Assembly (NCBI GenBank): GCA_011947345.1
Contig: JAAVTG010000559.1
Location: 1 to 64,000, forward strand
DNA: 64,000 nt
Source: Phytophthora quininea
Taxonomy: Eukaryota > Oomycota > Peronosporomycetes > Peronosporales > Peronosporaceae
Reading direction: 5' to 3'
The position numbers and the translations under genes are program-made. Shown piece after piece: positions 22,750 through 33,752 of this stretch; the stretch's first letter is position 1, and each line of letters starts with the position of its first letter. The notes beneath the pieces are model-generated. The model had not been told where the DNA came from and did not search any database. It worked only from the letters and a program-made list of their open reading frames with translations.

Positions 22750-23383
22750 ATGGCAATGTCAACACGAAGCACTGCTCGGCGTGTCCTGAGGAGTGACACG
22801 GCACCGGCTCGCAGAGTGTTGGAGCTCGAGAACGGCGAAGAAGATGTCGGAACTCGACGTCCCAGACTGGATCAATTGGAGGCTAATATAGTGGGCATGC
22901 GGCAAGAAGTGGCGGCTTCGCAGGAAAGCTTGAGACTGGAAGTTACAGCTGCCATGGCGAACCTCGGCGACAATATTGCTGCAGAGATGCTGGAGCTCAA
23001 GGCCATTTGGCGAACTTGGTGCAAGGGCTGACGAACATGTCAAAGACCCTGAATCAAACACAAACGATGGCACAAGCGGCTAGGCAAATGGCTGCTGAAG
23101 CTCGAGATTCTGTGATGCATCTGCCGACAACTACCCATCAATCAACAGCGACATCGCAGCAGAATACTGTGAGCGCTTTTGCTTCCCCTCCGCCGAATGA
23201 AGATGTGAACATGGTGTCAACAAGTGCACTGACGCTCTTCTCGACGGAACCACGACTTCGCAAGATGGATTCGAGCCCTCCGCACTATGATGGCCAGATT
23301 GACGGGATAAAGCTGAACAGCTTCATTTTTCAGTTTGAGACCTACTTCAAGCAAAAAGGATACAACCTTGAGCTGCATGATAA
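22750..23383 (+). pseudogene. Chromovirus Gag, 5' half
   Basis: ATG at 22,750 (MAMSTRSTARRVLRSDTAP), a coiled-coil N-terminus, one frame change near 23,015, then the start of the retrotransposon Gag domain (FSTEPRLRKMDSSPPHYDGQ, FIFQFETYFKQKGY). The reading frame is cut at LELHD by the inner Ty3/gypsy element and resumes in frame at 32,880 once one ATAA target copy is removed. Confidence 0.85.
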
Positions 23384-24274
23384 AGTGACATGGGTGTCAT
23401 TGCGAGAACCGATCCGTCGGCGGGGAAGACGTGAGCCGCGGCACCGTTACCATCAGCAGCCGCAGCAGCTTGAAGCTGGCGGTACAGCAGACAGAAGGCG
23501 GCGAGGACGACTAAGCGGGCGGCGGCATGGACGAGTAGCGGACGACAGCGAGGGTGACGACAGCGGCATGACCAAGACGACAGCAGCACGACTAAGGCAA
23601 CAGCAGCACGCAAGAGGACAACGTTGGCAGCAGCCAGGCCGAAGACCAAGTCAAGCAAGAGAAGGCGACGACTACCCAATCGAGCTAGGACGGCGTAACG
23701 AACGCCGCGAGCAGGCGTCTACGGAAAGATCGTAGGAAGGCGAAGAGCCACGCGCTATCGGATGCATGTGTAAGTAGGAGGCAGTCTAAGATTCGAGCTG
23801 TAGCGAGTAGGTGCCGGTTTGGTGCCGTCGCGGAATATATCCAAGTTACTAGACGACGACTATTCGCAGCCGCGGCGACGACTGACGCGAAGATCGAGCC
23901 ACCGCCAAAGAGAGGACCTGCACGGTAGTCTAGCCCGTGAGGGAGGGTGACACAGTAGTAGTAGCCTGGTATTGCTTGCGGCAGTAGCCACCATCGGGTA
24001 CCCGAGCCAGCCCCGGCGATAGATTAGCCCGCACGGCCGGCAAGCATAACACCCTTGAAGGACTTCTGGCACGAGGCAACTGGACGTCTACTGCACGGAA
24101 AAGGCCTAGATAGCAGGTTGCATTTTGTGTATTAAGTAGTTAGTGTTATCTAGGTTGGCCACCAGACACCGCCCGAGGCCACAGGCAGGACTGGCGCAGT
24201 AGCGCACAGCAGATCGACGCACAGTCACGTCACCAGCAGCACGAACAGGAGATAAGAGTTACGACCAGCTTACT
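23384..24274 (+). repeat. Left LTR of inner Ty3/gypsy
   Basis: 891 bases, AGTGACATGGG to GCTTACT. The differences from the right LTR noted by eye are an extra C near 23,841, one fewer A near 23,911 and A for G near 24,020. Confidence 0.95.
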
Positions 24275-24397
24275 TGGTGGTCATACAGGGGCTTACCAAC
24301 CGGGAGATCTTGAGCAGCACGAATAGCCGAAGCAGCAGCAGCCGCAGCCGATAAGATCTCAACGAGGCTTGGCCCTGTGGCACGATCCTGAGGCAGC

Positions 24398-25656
24398 ATG
24401 ACGACAAGAGCAGCGACAGCACGGCAAGCAGTAGAATTGGCAGCCGCATCAGCAGCAGGAAAGACAACGCCAGCACGAGGAAAACGACGGGCGCCGAGGA
24501 CGCAACTCCACATTGACACGGATGACGACGACGACAGCGGCACGGTAATGGTCAGCAGTAACGTGAGGTTTGGTGCCACGGGCAGTGACTCCGATGACAG
24601 CAATCACGGGGGCAGCGATGCTCACGACGCCCCGCTGCGGCGCGTGCAGCAGATGGGTGCCCCGACAACAGCCCACTCCAGCCCGAGAGGTCCCATACGT
24701 GGTGGAGTTCGAGCCACCAGACCGATGGCTGCCTCGCCGCCAGCGACCCAAGGCAACGCCGCCACTGGAGAAGAAGACGCATTAGCTGACATGAACTGGT
24801 GGGACGCCTTGAGCCCAGCACAGCAGCGCGCGATGGCCAAGCGGCTCATCCTTACGCCGACGACACCTACGTTGTCACCAGCCGCTGCAGCTGTCACCGC
24901 CACTCCAGCACCCGCTGCTGTAGTTGTAGATAGCAAACGGCAAGACAAGCGGCAGGGGTGAGACGGTAGTGAGCGGCCGCGGAAGAAAGCAAAATCGGAG
25001 GTGAGTGGCCAAATTAACTGGGACAAGCTAGGACTAGGCTACGGCGGGACGGACTCTCCGCCAAAATACGATTTGACCGGTAACCGCGTCAGCGGATTGG
25101 CTGAGCTCGACAAGAAAGAGACGCTGCAATTGGCTACTTTCCAGACGCTCTTAGCCGCGATGGGCTTGGGGAAGGCCAGTGAAGCCGCGGACCAGAACAC
25201 CAAGCCGGCAGCCGCTAAGACGAAGGCGAAGGCGCTGGAGGTCAAAGCAGAAGGCGCCTCAGCCGGGGCAGCCCCTCCGCGTCGACAGCAAGGGCGCCTG
25301 GATGGCAGGGCGGCGCTGATGACCGCGGCGGAAGCTTCGACAACAGGGAGTACGCCAGCCGAGGGCCTCGTCAGCAATGGAGTATTCAGGGACGTGGCGG
25401 CGGAGCAAGACGGTCTGGCGGAAGAGGGTCAGGTTTGGAGAATTACGGCCCCCATGACAGCCGTCCCATTGCGCAGCGGAAGGCCGAGTCGGAATGCAGA
25501 TATTGCGGGGAAGTCGGACACTGGTGGAAGGAGTGCCCCGTGCGAGCCCAGCCTGTAAGACCGCGCGAAGACCGACCCCATGGGCAGCAACAGCAGACCG
25601 TAACGGCCGACACCAACACGACGGCACCAGCAGCGGGAAACGAGTCACGGCAGTAG
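24398..25656 (+). CDS. Gag of inner Ty3/gypsy
   Basis: ATG at 24,398 (MTTRAATARQAVELAAAS). The N-terminal part is alanine-, serine- and aspartate-rich. A short ordered region follows (DMNWWDALSPAQQRAMAKRL), then QINWDKLGLGYGG. A stop at 24,959-24,961 and a frame change near 25,440 separate three pieces. The third carries a CCHC zinc knuckle, CRYCGEVGHWWKEC, which binds the element RNA. No long classic capsid domain is obvious, so the capsid may be divergent. Confidence 0.75.
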
Positions 25657-25903
25657 ACGAGGGGACTCTACTGCCGACAGTAACCACACACCCCAAGGCC
25701 TCGTCGGCGAGCTCGTCAGCGACGCAGAGGCGACGGCGCAAGCGTGAGCAGCATCGGCGGGCTGCCATAGTCAAGCCAGTGAGTGAAGAGGACGTGGCTC
25801 GGGCCCGCCCCACTGCAGGAGAACTGGGTACTATTGCCTGGGGAAGAGCCGAGCAGCGACCAGCGAACACAAAAATACGGCCGCGATCGACCAGGGTGAA
25901 ACG

Positions 25904-28900
25904 GTGCAAGCACCATTGACACTCCTTAAGACCGCAGCGGGTCAGGAGAACGAGATAGTGGCAACGAAGAAGGACTCTCCCCGGCTGACACGCGGACTCT
26001 TGAAGCAGAGACTCCTCTTCAGTGGTGGCACGACAAAAGCAGCCAAGCGAAGACAGCGCCGAGTGGAAGAGCAGTTAGCAGCAATGAAAGGAGTGCTGGT
26101 GGCTGAACTGCGGCGGAAGAATGTGGAACGAGCAGGAATACTACACCAAAAGGTGAAGCGGTTGCTAGCAGATCTCAGGACAAGAGATCGCCAACTCAGC
26201 CCCGCTGAGCGCCGCCACCACGCACGGATAGCAGCGAAGGCGGTACAACGAGAGGAACAGCGCCGACAGCTAGCGGCCACAATGAATTTACTGGAGGACA
26301 CACAATTATTGCGCAGCCAGCTCTCTTCGGCTGGCACCGCAAAACGGAGTAGCCAGCCGATACCAACCCGTCAGCGGTGGGAACAGTCGCCACCCGATGA
26401 ACTAGCCGATGGGGTTCATTGGAAGAAATGCGTGCGCTGAGGAAGAAAGCCGAGAAACTAGCGAAGGCCCGTCGAGTGACCAGGCGAAGAACTCGGCTGC
26501 AGCGACAACAAGAGGCTCAAGAACGACGCTTGATGGCGGCTGCTGACGAGCGATGCCCGCCGCGGAAGAGAAAACGGCGGCATGGCCCCCGCACCGCGTA
26601 CAAGTACGAGCGGCAGGGATGTTACGCAAGTGTGGAAATGCAGGTCGACGACCAAGGAAGACAACAGCGTGTGGGTCATTTGCGAGCAGTGGGCAGCGGT
26701 AGTCCAAGCAGTTTGCCGACTACCCTGGTGGCTTTTTCCAGGCACTACACGCACGAAGTTCGTCTGGATACCTGCGCGCAGTATAGCATCGCGGGAGAAG
26801 GCCTACGCAAGTACGGATACTGCATCTCGCGCAGTGCCCCGGTGGATGTGGTGGAAGGCTTCGGTGGGGAGTCAGCAGAGTGTCGGGCGTGTGGAGATTC
26901 CATGGCACTACGCAGTACCAGCAGCACATCGTGGTTGACGCGTTGCTGGTGGAAGGGCAGAACGACGAATTTCTTATCGGCGAAGACTGGATGCTGGAAA
27001 GGAACGTAGAGATAGATTTCGGCTCGCGCGAACTAAAGTACTGGGACGAATGTGGACAGAAAGTGATCTTGCCTTTCACATGTTATGGAGTGTCGACTAC
27101 GAATATGATGGCCGCAGTACGGCTTGCAAGGACAGTCAAACTGGGCGCCAACACGCGAGGTATCCTGCAGGTGAAGGTGGACGCTGAAGAAGGAAGTACT
27201 GGCGTTTTCTTGCCCAAGCCTAGTGAGAAGCGGCATCGCTTGATAGCGCCTACGGTGGGTACCGTGCGGAATGGGATGGTTAGTGTAGCCGTGCTAAACG
27301 TCGAAGGTCGACGCGAGAAGCTGCCAGCACGAGAATCGCTTGGCACATGGATCCCGACCGACGAGACCATGGAGATCTTGTCCCTGAACGGCGAATTGGA
27401 GCGTGATCGCGTGGCCGCATGGGTGGCACAGATCCACAAGGAAGACGCTCCGCCGCTCGACGGCGAAGAAAAGCTGGACATTGGAGAGGTGGAAGCAGCA
27501 GACAGAGACTTAGTGATCGCATTGCTGCGCCAGTACGCGGACACAGTTGAGAAGAAAGACGGCTGCCCGCCCAAGACCACGACGGGAGTGGAACATCATA
27601 TTAATACCGGAGACGCGGCTCCCATTATGCTGCGACGACGCCGGCACGCCGTAGCCGAAAATGAGTTAATCGACAAGGAGGTCAATGAGATGCTGCGGAA
27701 CGGAGTGATCGAGGAAGGGTCTGGAGCCTGGGGCTTTCCGGTGGTGATTGTCAGAAAGAAGGACGGCAGCGTGCGGTTTTGCATCGACTATCGCGCGCTA
27801 AACGCAGTGACCGTTAAGGATGTTTATCCGCTTCCTCGTGTGGACGAAACATTAGAAGCACTGCATGGAGCTCGAAGATTCACCAGTTTGGACTTGCATG
27901 CAGGATACTGGCAGCTCGGTGTGGCTCCAGAAGACCGAGAGAAGACAGCGTTCACAACAAGGCGAGGGTTGTTTCAGTTTTTGAGGATGCCCTTTGGGCT
28001 TTGCAATGCTCCGAGCACATTTCAGCGGCTAATGGACTGCGTCTTGAGAGGACTTACCTGGGTTTGCTGTTTGGTTTATCTCGATGATGTGATAATTTTT
28101 ATGAAGGGCAGCGTGGCGCGGCATGTAGTCGAGTTGGCTGTCGTGTTGGAACGCCTGGCAGAAGCTGGTCTCAGCCTCAAGCCGGCCAAGTGCACGTTCG
28201 GCGCAACCAGCATAGAGTACCTTGGTCATGAGCTGACCCCGGACGGCATACGTCCGACGCAACGTCTGGTTAAAGCGATCGATGACTTCGAGACGCCGAC
28301 GGATGAAGCTGCCGTGCGAAGCTTCGCAGCTTTGGCAGGATATTATCGGAGATTTATGCCCGATTTTGGCACGCGAACGGCGCCTCTAACGAAGCTGTTG
28401 AGGAGGCTACAGCGTGGGAATGCGGTCCCGAACAAGAAGCTGCCTTCGCATGGGCCAAGGCTTGGCTAAGCCAGAAGCCCGTACTCATCTATCCTGACTA
28501 CGGCTTGCCGTTCAAGCTGACTACGGACGCCTCGAAAATTGGTTTGGGAGCTGTGCTGTCGCAGGATCAAGGACGCGGGGACCAGCCGGTGGCTTACGCC
28601 TCTAAGGTCAACAGCCCTGCAGTAACGAAGTACGGCATCTCGGAGCTGGAGTGCCTTGCGGTGGTATGGGCGGTGCGATTGTTTCGGCCGCAATTTCACC
28701 ATAGTGACAGACCATATCGCACTCAAGTGGCTGATGACAGCGAAGGAACCGGCCGGCAGGCTCCATCGTTGGGCGTTAACGCTGCAAGAATTCGACTTTG
28801 CCATTTGCTATAGACCAGGGAGAGAAAACAGGGTTGCTGACGCATTGTCCAGACACCCCCAGCCAGATGTGGAATCGGAAGACCGTATGGGGCAAGACGA

Positions 28901-29270
28901 TTCAATGATCGGGCCGAAACTAAATACGCTAGCAGCCGAGGAAGAAGGTTTAGCAACAGCTGCCGTCTTACAGGTAGCTGGAGAACCCGCAGTGGATGAG
29001 AAGGCAAGTGCTGTCACCATGGAGGTAATGGCCGCGGAAGTGGCCGCTAGTCGACCGCTAACAATCGTGGGCAAGCCGGACGTGCTGGTCGCAGAGATCG
29101 AGCGTGCAGCGTTAAATGTGGTTCATGCGGCTGTTACTTATCGGGTTGAGGCCGCGGAAATGGGTATCGTGCAGTTCACCGACGACGACATTAAGAAGGC
29201 GCAAGCGAAGTCAGTCATGGTACAGGCGCTGAAGAAAGAGGTTCTTACCGCGGACAGGAGGTGCTCGTAG
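25904..29270 (+). CDS. Pol of inner Ty3/gypsy: basic N-terminus, protease, RT, RNase H
   Basis: A lysine/arginine-rich helical N-terminus (25,904-26,600) precedes an aspartic protease with active site RLDTCAQYS (about 26,760) and the flap/end VEGQNDEFLIGEDWM. Reverse transcriptase spans about 27,590-28,400: GVIEEGSGAWGFPVVIVRKK, FCIDYRALNAVTVKDVYPLP, LRMPFGLCNAPSTF and catalytic YLDD. RNase H starts about 28,490 (KLTTDASKIGLGAVLSQDQ) and continues after a frame change near 28,690 (TIVTDHIALKWLM ... GRENRVADALSR). Further shifts lie near 26,880 and 28,400. Together these copy the element RNA into DNA. Confidence 0.88.
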
Positions 29271-30478
29271 ACGACGGCGGTTTGGCGAATATTAAGTTGC
29301 AGAATGGAGACGTGCGTGTTATCCTGCCAGTGGTCTACTGGGCCCTGGCTTTCAAAGAAGCTCATGACAGCATCTGGGCTGGACACTTACGAGTGCCGCA
29401 GACACTGGAGCGAGTGCGCCGATTATACTGGTGGCCGCAGATGCAGCAAGCTGTGAAAGATTGGGTTGCTGCGTGCCAAGACTGCGGGTCGAGAAAAGCA
29501 AGACCGCAAGCTGTGGTGCCGCCACTACGCAGCGTGAAGACGGGCGACGTCTGTGACCGATGGGCCATTGATGTGGCGGGGCCACTGCCAATAACAGAGC
29601 ACGGCAATCGCTACGTGATAGCTGCTGTTGAGTATGCCACGCGTTATGCGGTGGCAGCGGCGGTGAAGGAGCACACTGCCAAGAGCATTGCCCGCTTCTT
29701 GCTCGAAAAAGTGATTCTGGTGTACGGACCCATGAGAGAGCTGATGATGGATGGCGCACCGGAATTTAATAGCCAAGCAACAACCGAGCCGCTGCAGTTG
29801 CTACAGGTGAAGCAAAGCACACCGGTTCCCTACAGACCAAAGTTATTGGGCTTGGTCGAAAGATTTCACAGGACTTGGAAGGACATGGTGAGTCTCTACG
29901 TGGATGATCAGCAGGACGACTGGGATGACTTTCTACCCTCAGCACTTTATGCCTACAACGGCGCACGGCATGCCACCCATGGATTCCAACCAAATGAGCT
30001 GATGCTGGGTCGCAAATTGCGAACGCCAAGCGAGTTGTTACGCCGTAGCTGTTTACCTTACCCGCACGCTTCGCTGAACGAATACCATGAAGTCCTGATG
30101 CGTGATCTGCAAGCCGCGCGGGAGTTGGCGGCTGAAGCACTGCTGAAGGAGCAAGCGCGTCAGGCGACCTACTACAACCGAAGGAATGTGCGCGGCAGGA
30201 TGAACTTCCAACCCCAGCAGCTTGTGTGGGTCTATCGGCCAGCCAAGGGCGTAGGTATCACGAAGTTCGCGCACCGGTGGCGAGGGCCTGCGCAGATAAT
30301 TGAAGCTGCCGGCTACGACAATTATAGGATCAAGATGCTGGAATCGAACAAGGAGCTAATCACGCACTGCTCGTTTCTACTCGTATTATTATCCCACTCA
30401 TCTGCTCGACCAAATGGCGAAGGATATTTTGATCGACCTGCGCGAAGAAGCCATCGCGGCAGCGGATGTAGACACTGA
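29261..30478 (+). CDS. Integrase of inner Ty3/gypsy
   Basis: The N-terminal HHCC zinc domain is present (HLRVPQTLERVRRLYWWPQM, then CQDCGSRK). The catalytic DDE residues sit in RWAIDVAGPLP, LMMDGAPEF and GLVERFHRTWKDM. The C-terminal SH3-like part follows (FQPQQLVWVYRPAKG; HRWRGPAQIIEAAGYDNYRI). It inserts element DNA into the host genome. The frame is broken near 30,380, just before the conserved stretch LLDQMAKDI that starts the C-terminal extension. Confidence 0.9.
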   Translation: MLVDDGGLANIKLQNGDVRVILPVVYWALAFKEAHDSIWAGHLRVPQTLERVRRLYWWPQMQQAVKDWVAACQDCGSRKARPQAVVPPLRSVKTGDVCDRWAIDVAGPLPITEHGNRYVIAAVEYATRYAVAAAVKEHTAKSIARFLLEKVILVYGPMRELMMDGAPEFNSQATTEPLQLLQVKQSTPVPYRPKLLGLVERFHRTWKDMVSLYVDDQQDDWDDFLPSALYAYNGARHATHGFQPNELMLGRKLRTPSELLRRSCLPYPHASLNEYHEVLMRDLQAARELAAEALLKEQARQATYYNRRNVRGRMNFQPQQLVWVYRPAKGVGITKFAHRWRGPAQIIEAAGYDNYRIKMLESNKELITHCSFLLVLLSHSSARPNGEGYFDRPARRSHRGSGCRH

Positions 30479-32035
30479 GGACGAGGCGGATGCGGCCAAC
30501 TTGGGCGTACCAGTGAGCAGCACGACGGAAGCCGACCCGACTGGAGGTGATTCTGCGGAAGGCACACTTGATCATTTGCCAGGAAGCGGCAGCAATGGAG
30601 AGATCTGCGCGGATGAAAACAGAGCCTCCGCCGATTCAGAAGAAACAGCGCCCACAAGAAACGCACGGGGACGGACAACCAGCCAAGCAGACGCCGCAGA
30701 ACCAGCTCCAAAGCGCCGACGATGGAATGCCACTGCTATCGCCTCGACAGACTCCATTGCAAGCCGCACGCGAGCTCGCAGCAGGTCAGCCCCTTACCCG
30801 GACAACGCAATTACAAGATCGGGTGAAGAACAAAGAGACGGCGACGAAGCACGAGTCGCTGGACCCAATTATGACCGAGAAGAGGACGCCGACGCCGGGA
30901 CTGCGCGCAGCGGCACCGCCATGGTCGACGGCGCTGCACGAGCAGCACGCAATGATGGCGGAGCCAACGCCGACGGAATCGCGACTGGAGGTCACGACGT
31001 CAGTAGCTTCGCGGAAACTGATAGCAGCAGCATTGCTGGGACTCGACAACCAGTCTTGCGGGGAAGTGTGGCCTATGAACGAGAATTGGCGGCCGGAGGT
31101 TCACGCCCGCAGGAGTCTTTGGACGCAGGCGCCGGAGCCATGCACAACAACCCCGACAGGCCCAACGCCACCAGCACAGCGAGTAACGGGAGCAACGCAA
31201 GTGAAGCGAGAGCAGCGGACAGACCACCCAACGCCAGCGGCCCTGCAGCCCATGCCGCCAGCGATGCAGCGATACGGCTGCCATCTTCGCCAGGAGCGGC
31301 AACGCATAGCCGAAGCTCAAGATCACGAGTTCCAAACGCGTCGATACCTCCTAGCACCATCAGCCGAATGCGTGATGGAAGTACGCAGCCGAGAGAACGA
31401 GTTATTACGGAAGCCCGAAGGGAGGGAGGTGCAACAGTCGTTGATGCCAACTACGCAGCTTCCAGTCAGCCAGAGGCGACGTCGCCACTTCTTACGGAAC
31501 GAACTGTGGCCACGCCAAGCAGCAACAGGAGAGCGACACCGAGTGGAGACGAACGGCGACAACGTGAGTCTGCGGCCAATGAAGCAGCAGAAAGTCGAAC
31601 CTACGTCTTTGCTGGAAGAGCAGTTGACAGTCTTGTCATGCCCACCTCCAGGCTTGACCGGTTGCGAGGAAGGGACTTCGTCATCGAGAGACGGCGAACG
31701 CGATTCAGAACACGAATGGGGCGCTACAATCTGGAGTTCCAGGTGGAACCTGCCCATGTACGACCTGTGGGGAAAACGAACAGATCTGGATTAGCCAACG
31801 CGACTACGAGCAGCTCTGGAACGAAGGACGAGTTTGGGTCGAGACTGCCGACAGCGACCCCGAAATACGCAGACGGCTTTGGAAGACTTCCGCAGCGCGG
31901 CGTCTGGCAGCCTCGACGTTGTCGCAAGGACTACCAAGAGGCGCAATCCCTCGGTCGAGGACGACCAAGGAACTGGGGGAAGAGAGTGACATGGGTGTCA
32001 TTGCGAGAACCGATCCGTCGGCGGGGAAGACGTGA
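30398..32035 (+). CDS. Long disordered C-terminal extension of the inner Pol, ending inside the 3' LTR
   Basis: After one frame change the reading continues HLLDQMAKDILIDLREEA. About 400 residues of alanine-, serine-, threonine-, asparagine- and charge-rich low complexity follow. An ordered-looking block comes next (SLVMPTSRLDRLRGRDFVIE, MGRYNLEFQVE). One more shift near 31,750 leads to WISQRDYEQLWNEGRVWVE and a stop at 32,033-32,035, within the right LTR. A second frame (30,547-31,794) is also open but is probably a by-product of base composition. No chromodomain is recognisable. The role is unknown. Confidence 0.55.
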
Positions 32036-32875
32036 GCCGCGGCACCGTTACCATCAGCAGCCGCAGCAGCTTGAAGCTGGCGGTACAGCAGACAGAAGGC
32101 GGCGAGGACGACTAAGCGGGCGGCGGCATGGACGAGTAGCGGACGACAGCGAGGGTGACGACAGCGGCATGACCAAGACGACAGCAGCACGACTAAGGCA
32201 ACAGCAGCACGCAAGAGGACAACGTTGGCAGCAGCCAGGCCGAAGACCAAGTCAAGCAAGAGAAGGCGACGACTACCCAATCGAGCTAGGACGGCGTAAC
32301 GAACGCCGCGAGCAGGCGTCTACGGAAAGATCGTAGGAAGGCGAAGAGCCACGCGCTATCGGATGCATGTGTAAGTAGGAGGCAGTCTAAGATTCGAGCT
32401 GTAGCGAGTAGGTGCCGGTTTGGTGCCGTCGCGGAATATATCAAGTTACTAGACGACGACTATTCGCAGCCGCGGCGACGACTGACGCGAAGATCGAGCC
32501 ACCGCCAAAAGAGAGGACCTGCACGGTAGTCTAGCCCGTGAGGGAGGGTGACACAGTAGTAGTAGCCTGGTATTGCTTGCGGCAGTAGCCACCATCGGGT
32601 ACCCGAGCCAGCCCCGGCGGTAGATTAGCCCGCACGGCCGGCAAGCATAACACCCTTGAAGGACTTCTGGCACGAGGCAACTGGACGTCTACTGCACGGA
32701 AAAGGCCTAGATAGCAGGTTGCATTTTGTGTATTAAGTAGTTAGTGTTATCTAGGTTGGCCACCAGACACCGCCCGAGGCCACAGGCAGGACTGGCGCAG
32801 TAGCGCACAGCAGATCGACGCACAGTCACGTCACCAGCAGCACGAACAGGAGATAAGAGTTACGACCAGCTTACT
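31985..32875 (+). repeat. Right LTR of inner Ty3/gypsy
   Basis: 891 bases, nearly identical to 23,384-24,274, followed by the target copy ATAA. The host chromovirus gag resumes at 32,880. Confidence 0.95.
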
Positions 32876-32879
32876 ATAA

Positions 32880-33552
32880 CTTGGTTTGCGAAGAGCTGAG
32901 CCAATGCGTACGTAGTACAGCTGCGACTTGGTACGAACGCTACATGACGGATGAGACCAGTGTCAAATTGTGGAGTGTAATGAAAGAAGCGATGAAACTT
33001 GAATTTCGCGAGCCAAACTTTGACGACAAACTGCGCAACCAGCTCTTGACAATTCGGCAAACTGGAGGGTTTTCCGGCTACGCTTCTAAGTTTCGCAAGC
33101 TGCAAGGAATAGTAAAGCTCGAGGAACTAACTGCTGTGAACCTCTAGGGTTTGACAAATGATGACATGAAGAAAGCTATAACGCGGAAGCAGCCGCCAAC
33201 GTTGGCAGTCGCCGTGAATGAAGGCTTTCTAGAGTGGAGTGTTCAACAGAAAACTACCTCAGCTCAACAATCTGAGAAAAACACCGCGAAAAAAGTCGTG
33301 GAACTGCGGCGAAAGCCAACCGTGGTGGCCCAACACCTAAGTCTGGTAAAAGCGGAAATTCTGCAGGAAATAAGCAAGCAGAGCTGGGCCGGGGAAATCG
33401 ATCAGCTGTACCGCTTTGCGGGCATTGTCAGCGAGGGTTCCACCGCGAAGATGACTGCTGGGTCAAACACCCAGAGAAGAAGCCCCCGCTGTGCAGAAAA
33501 AACAGCAGTTGCATCAACAGATATGCGCTCTGGTGGAGACGCTAATGGTTAG
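32880..33552 (+). pseudogene. Chromovirus Gag, 3' half with zinc knuckle
   Basis: Continues the Gag domain in frame (LVCEELSQCVRSTAATWYER, FREPNFDDKLRNQLLTIRQT). There is an in-frame TAG at 33,145-33,147, and a frame change near 33,400 is needed to read the CCHC knuckle CGHCQRGFHREDDC. Disabled by the nested insertion and these lesions. Confidence 0.8.
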
Positions 33553-33752
33553 CGATGAACAGCCTCGAAGCTCGTCGACAACCAGGGAGCACCCAAACTA
33601 AAAGGTCCACCAGAGGTCGAGCACTCTGGGGGACGTAGTGATGAGTTGCTCGATCCACTCTGTGTTGTGGAGTCTCAATTACGTGACGTGACAATTTATG
33701 ATGAAGAAGACTGTGAAAACCAAGAAACATGTCCATTTAAGCGTTCATATTT

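Larger units (their letters stand above)
23384..32875 (+). mobile_element. Young Ty3/gypsy LTR retrotransposon, 9,492 bp, nested in chromovirus gag
   Basis: The two LTRs are 891 bases each (23,384-24,274 and 31,985-32,875), start AGTGACATGGG and end CAGCTTACT, with about three differences by eye. The 4-bp target duplication ATAA is at 23,380-23,383 and 32,876-32,879. The first base after the left LTR begins TGGTGG, as expected for a tRNA primer site. The right LTR is preceded by the purine tract GGGGGAAGAG. Internal order is gag, protease, RT, RNase H, integrase, then a long C-terminal extension. The near-identical LTRs make it the youngest datable layer of the stack, although its ORFs have several single-base frameshifts. 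Confidence 0.95.

Noticed and set aside
23007..23735. 242-codon open frame on the plus strand that looks like one gene
   Set aside because: It runs from chromovirus gag across the LTR boundary at 23,384 into the left LTR of the inner element; the two halves belong to different elements.
30547..31794. 415-codon open frame overlapping the inner Pol extension
   Set aside because: The base composition of the low-complexity region keeps more than one frame open. The frame continuous with LLDQMAKDI and with the ordered block after it is the better candidate.
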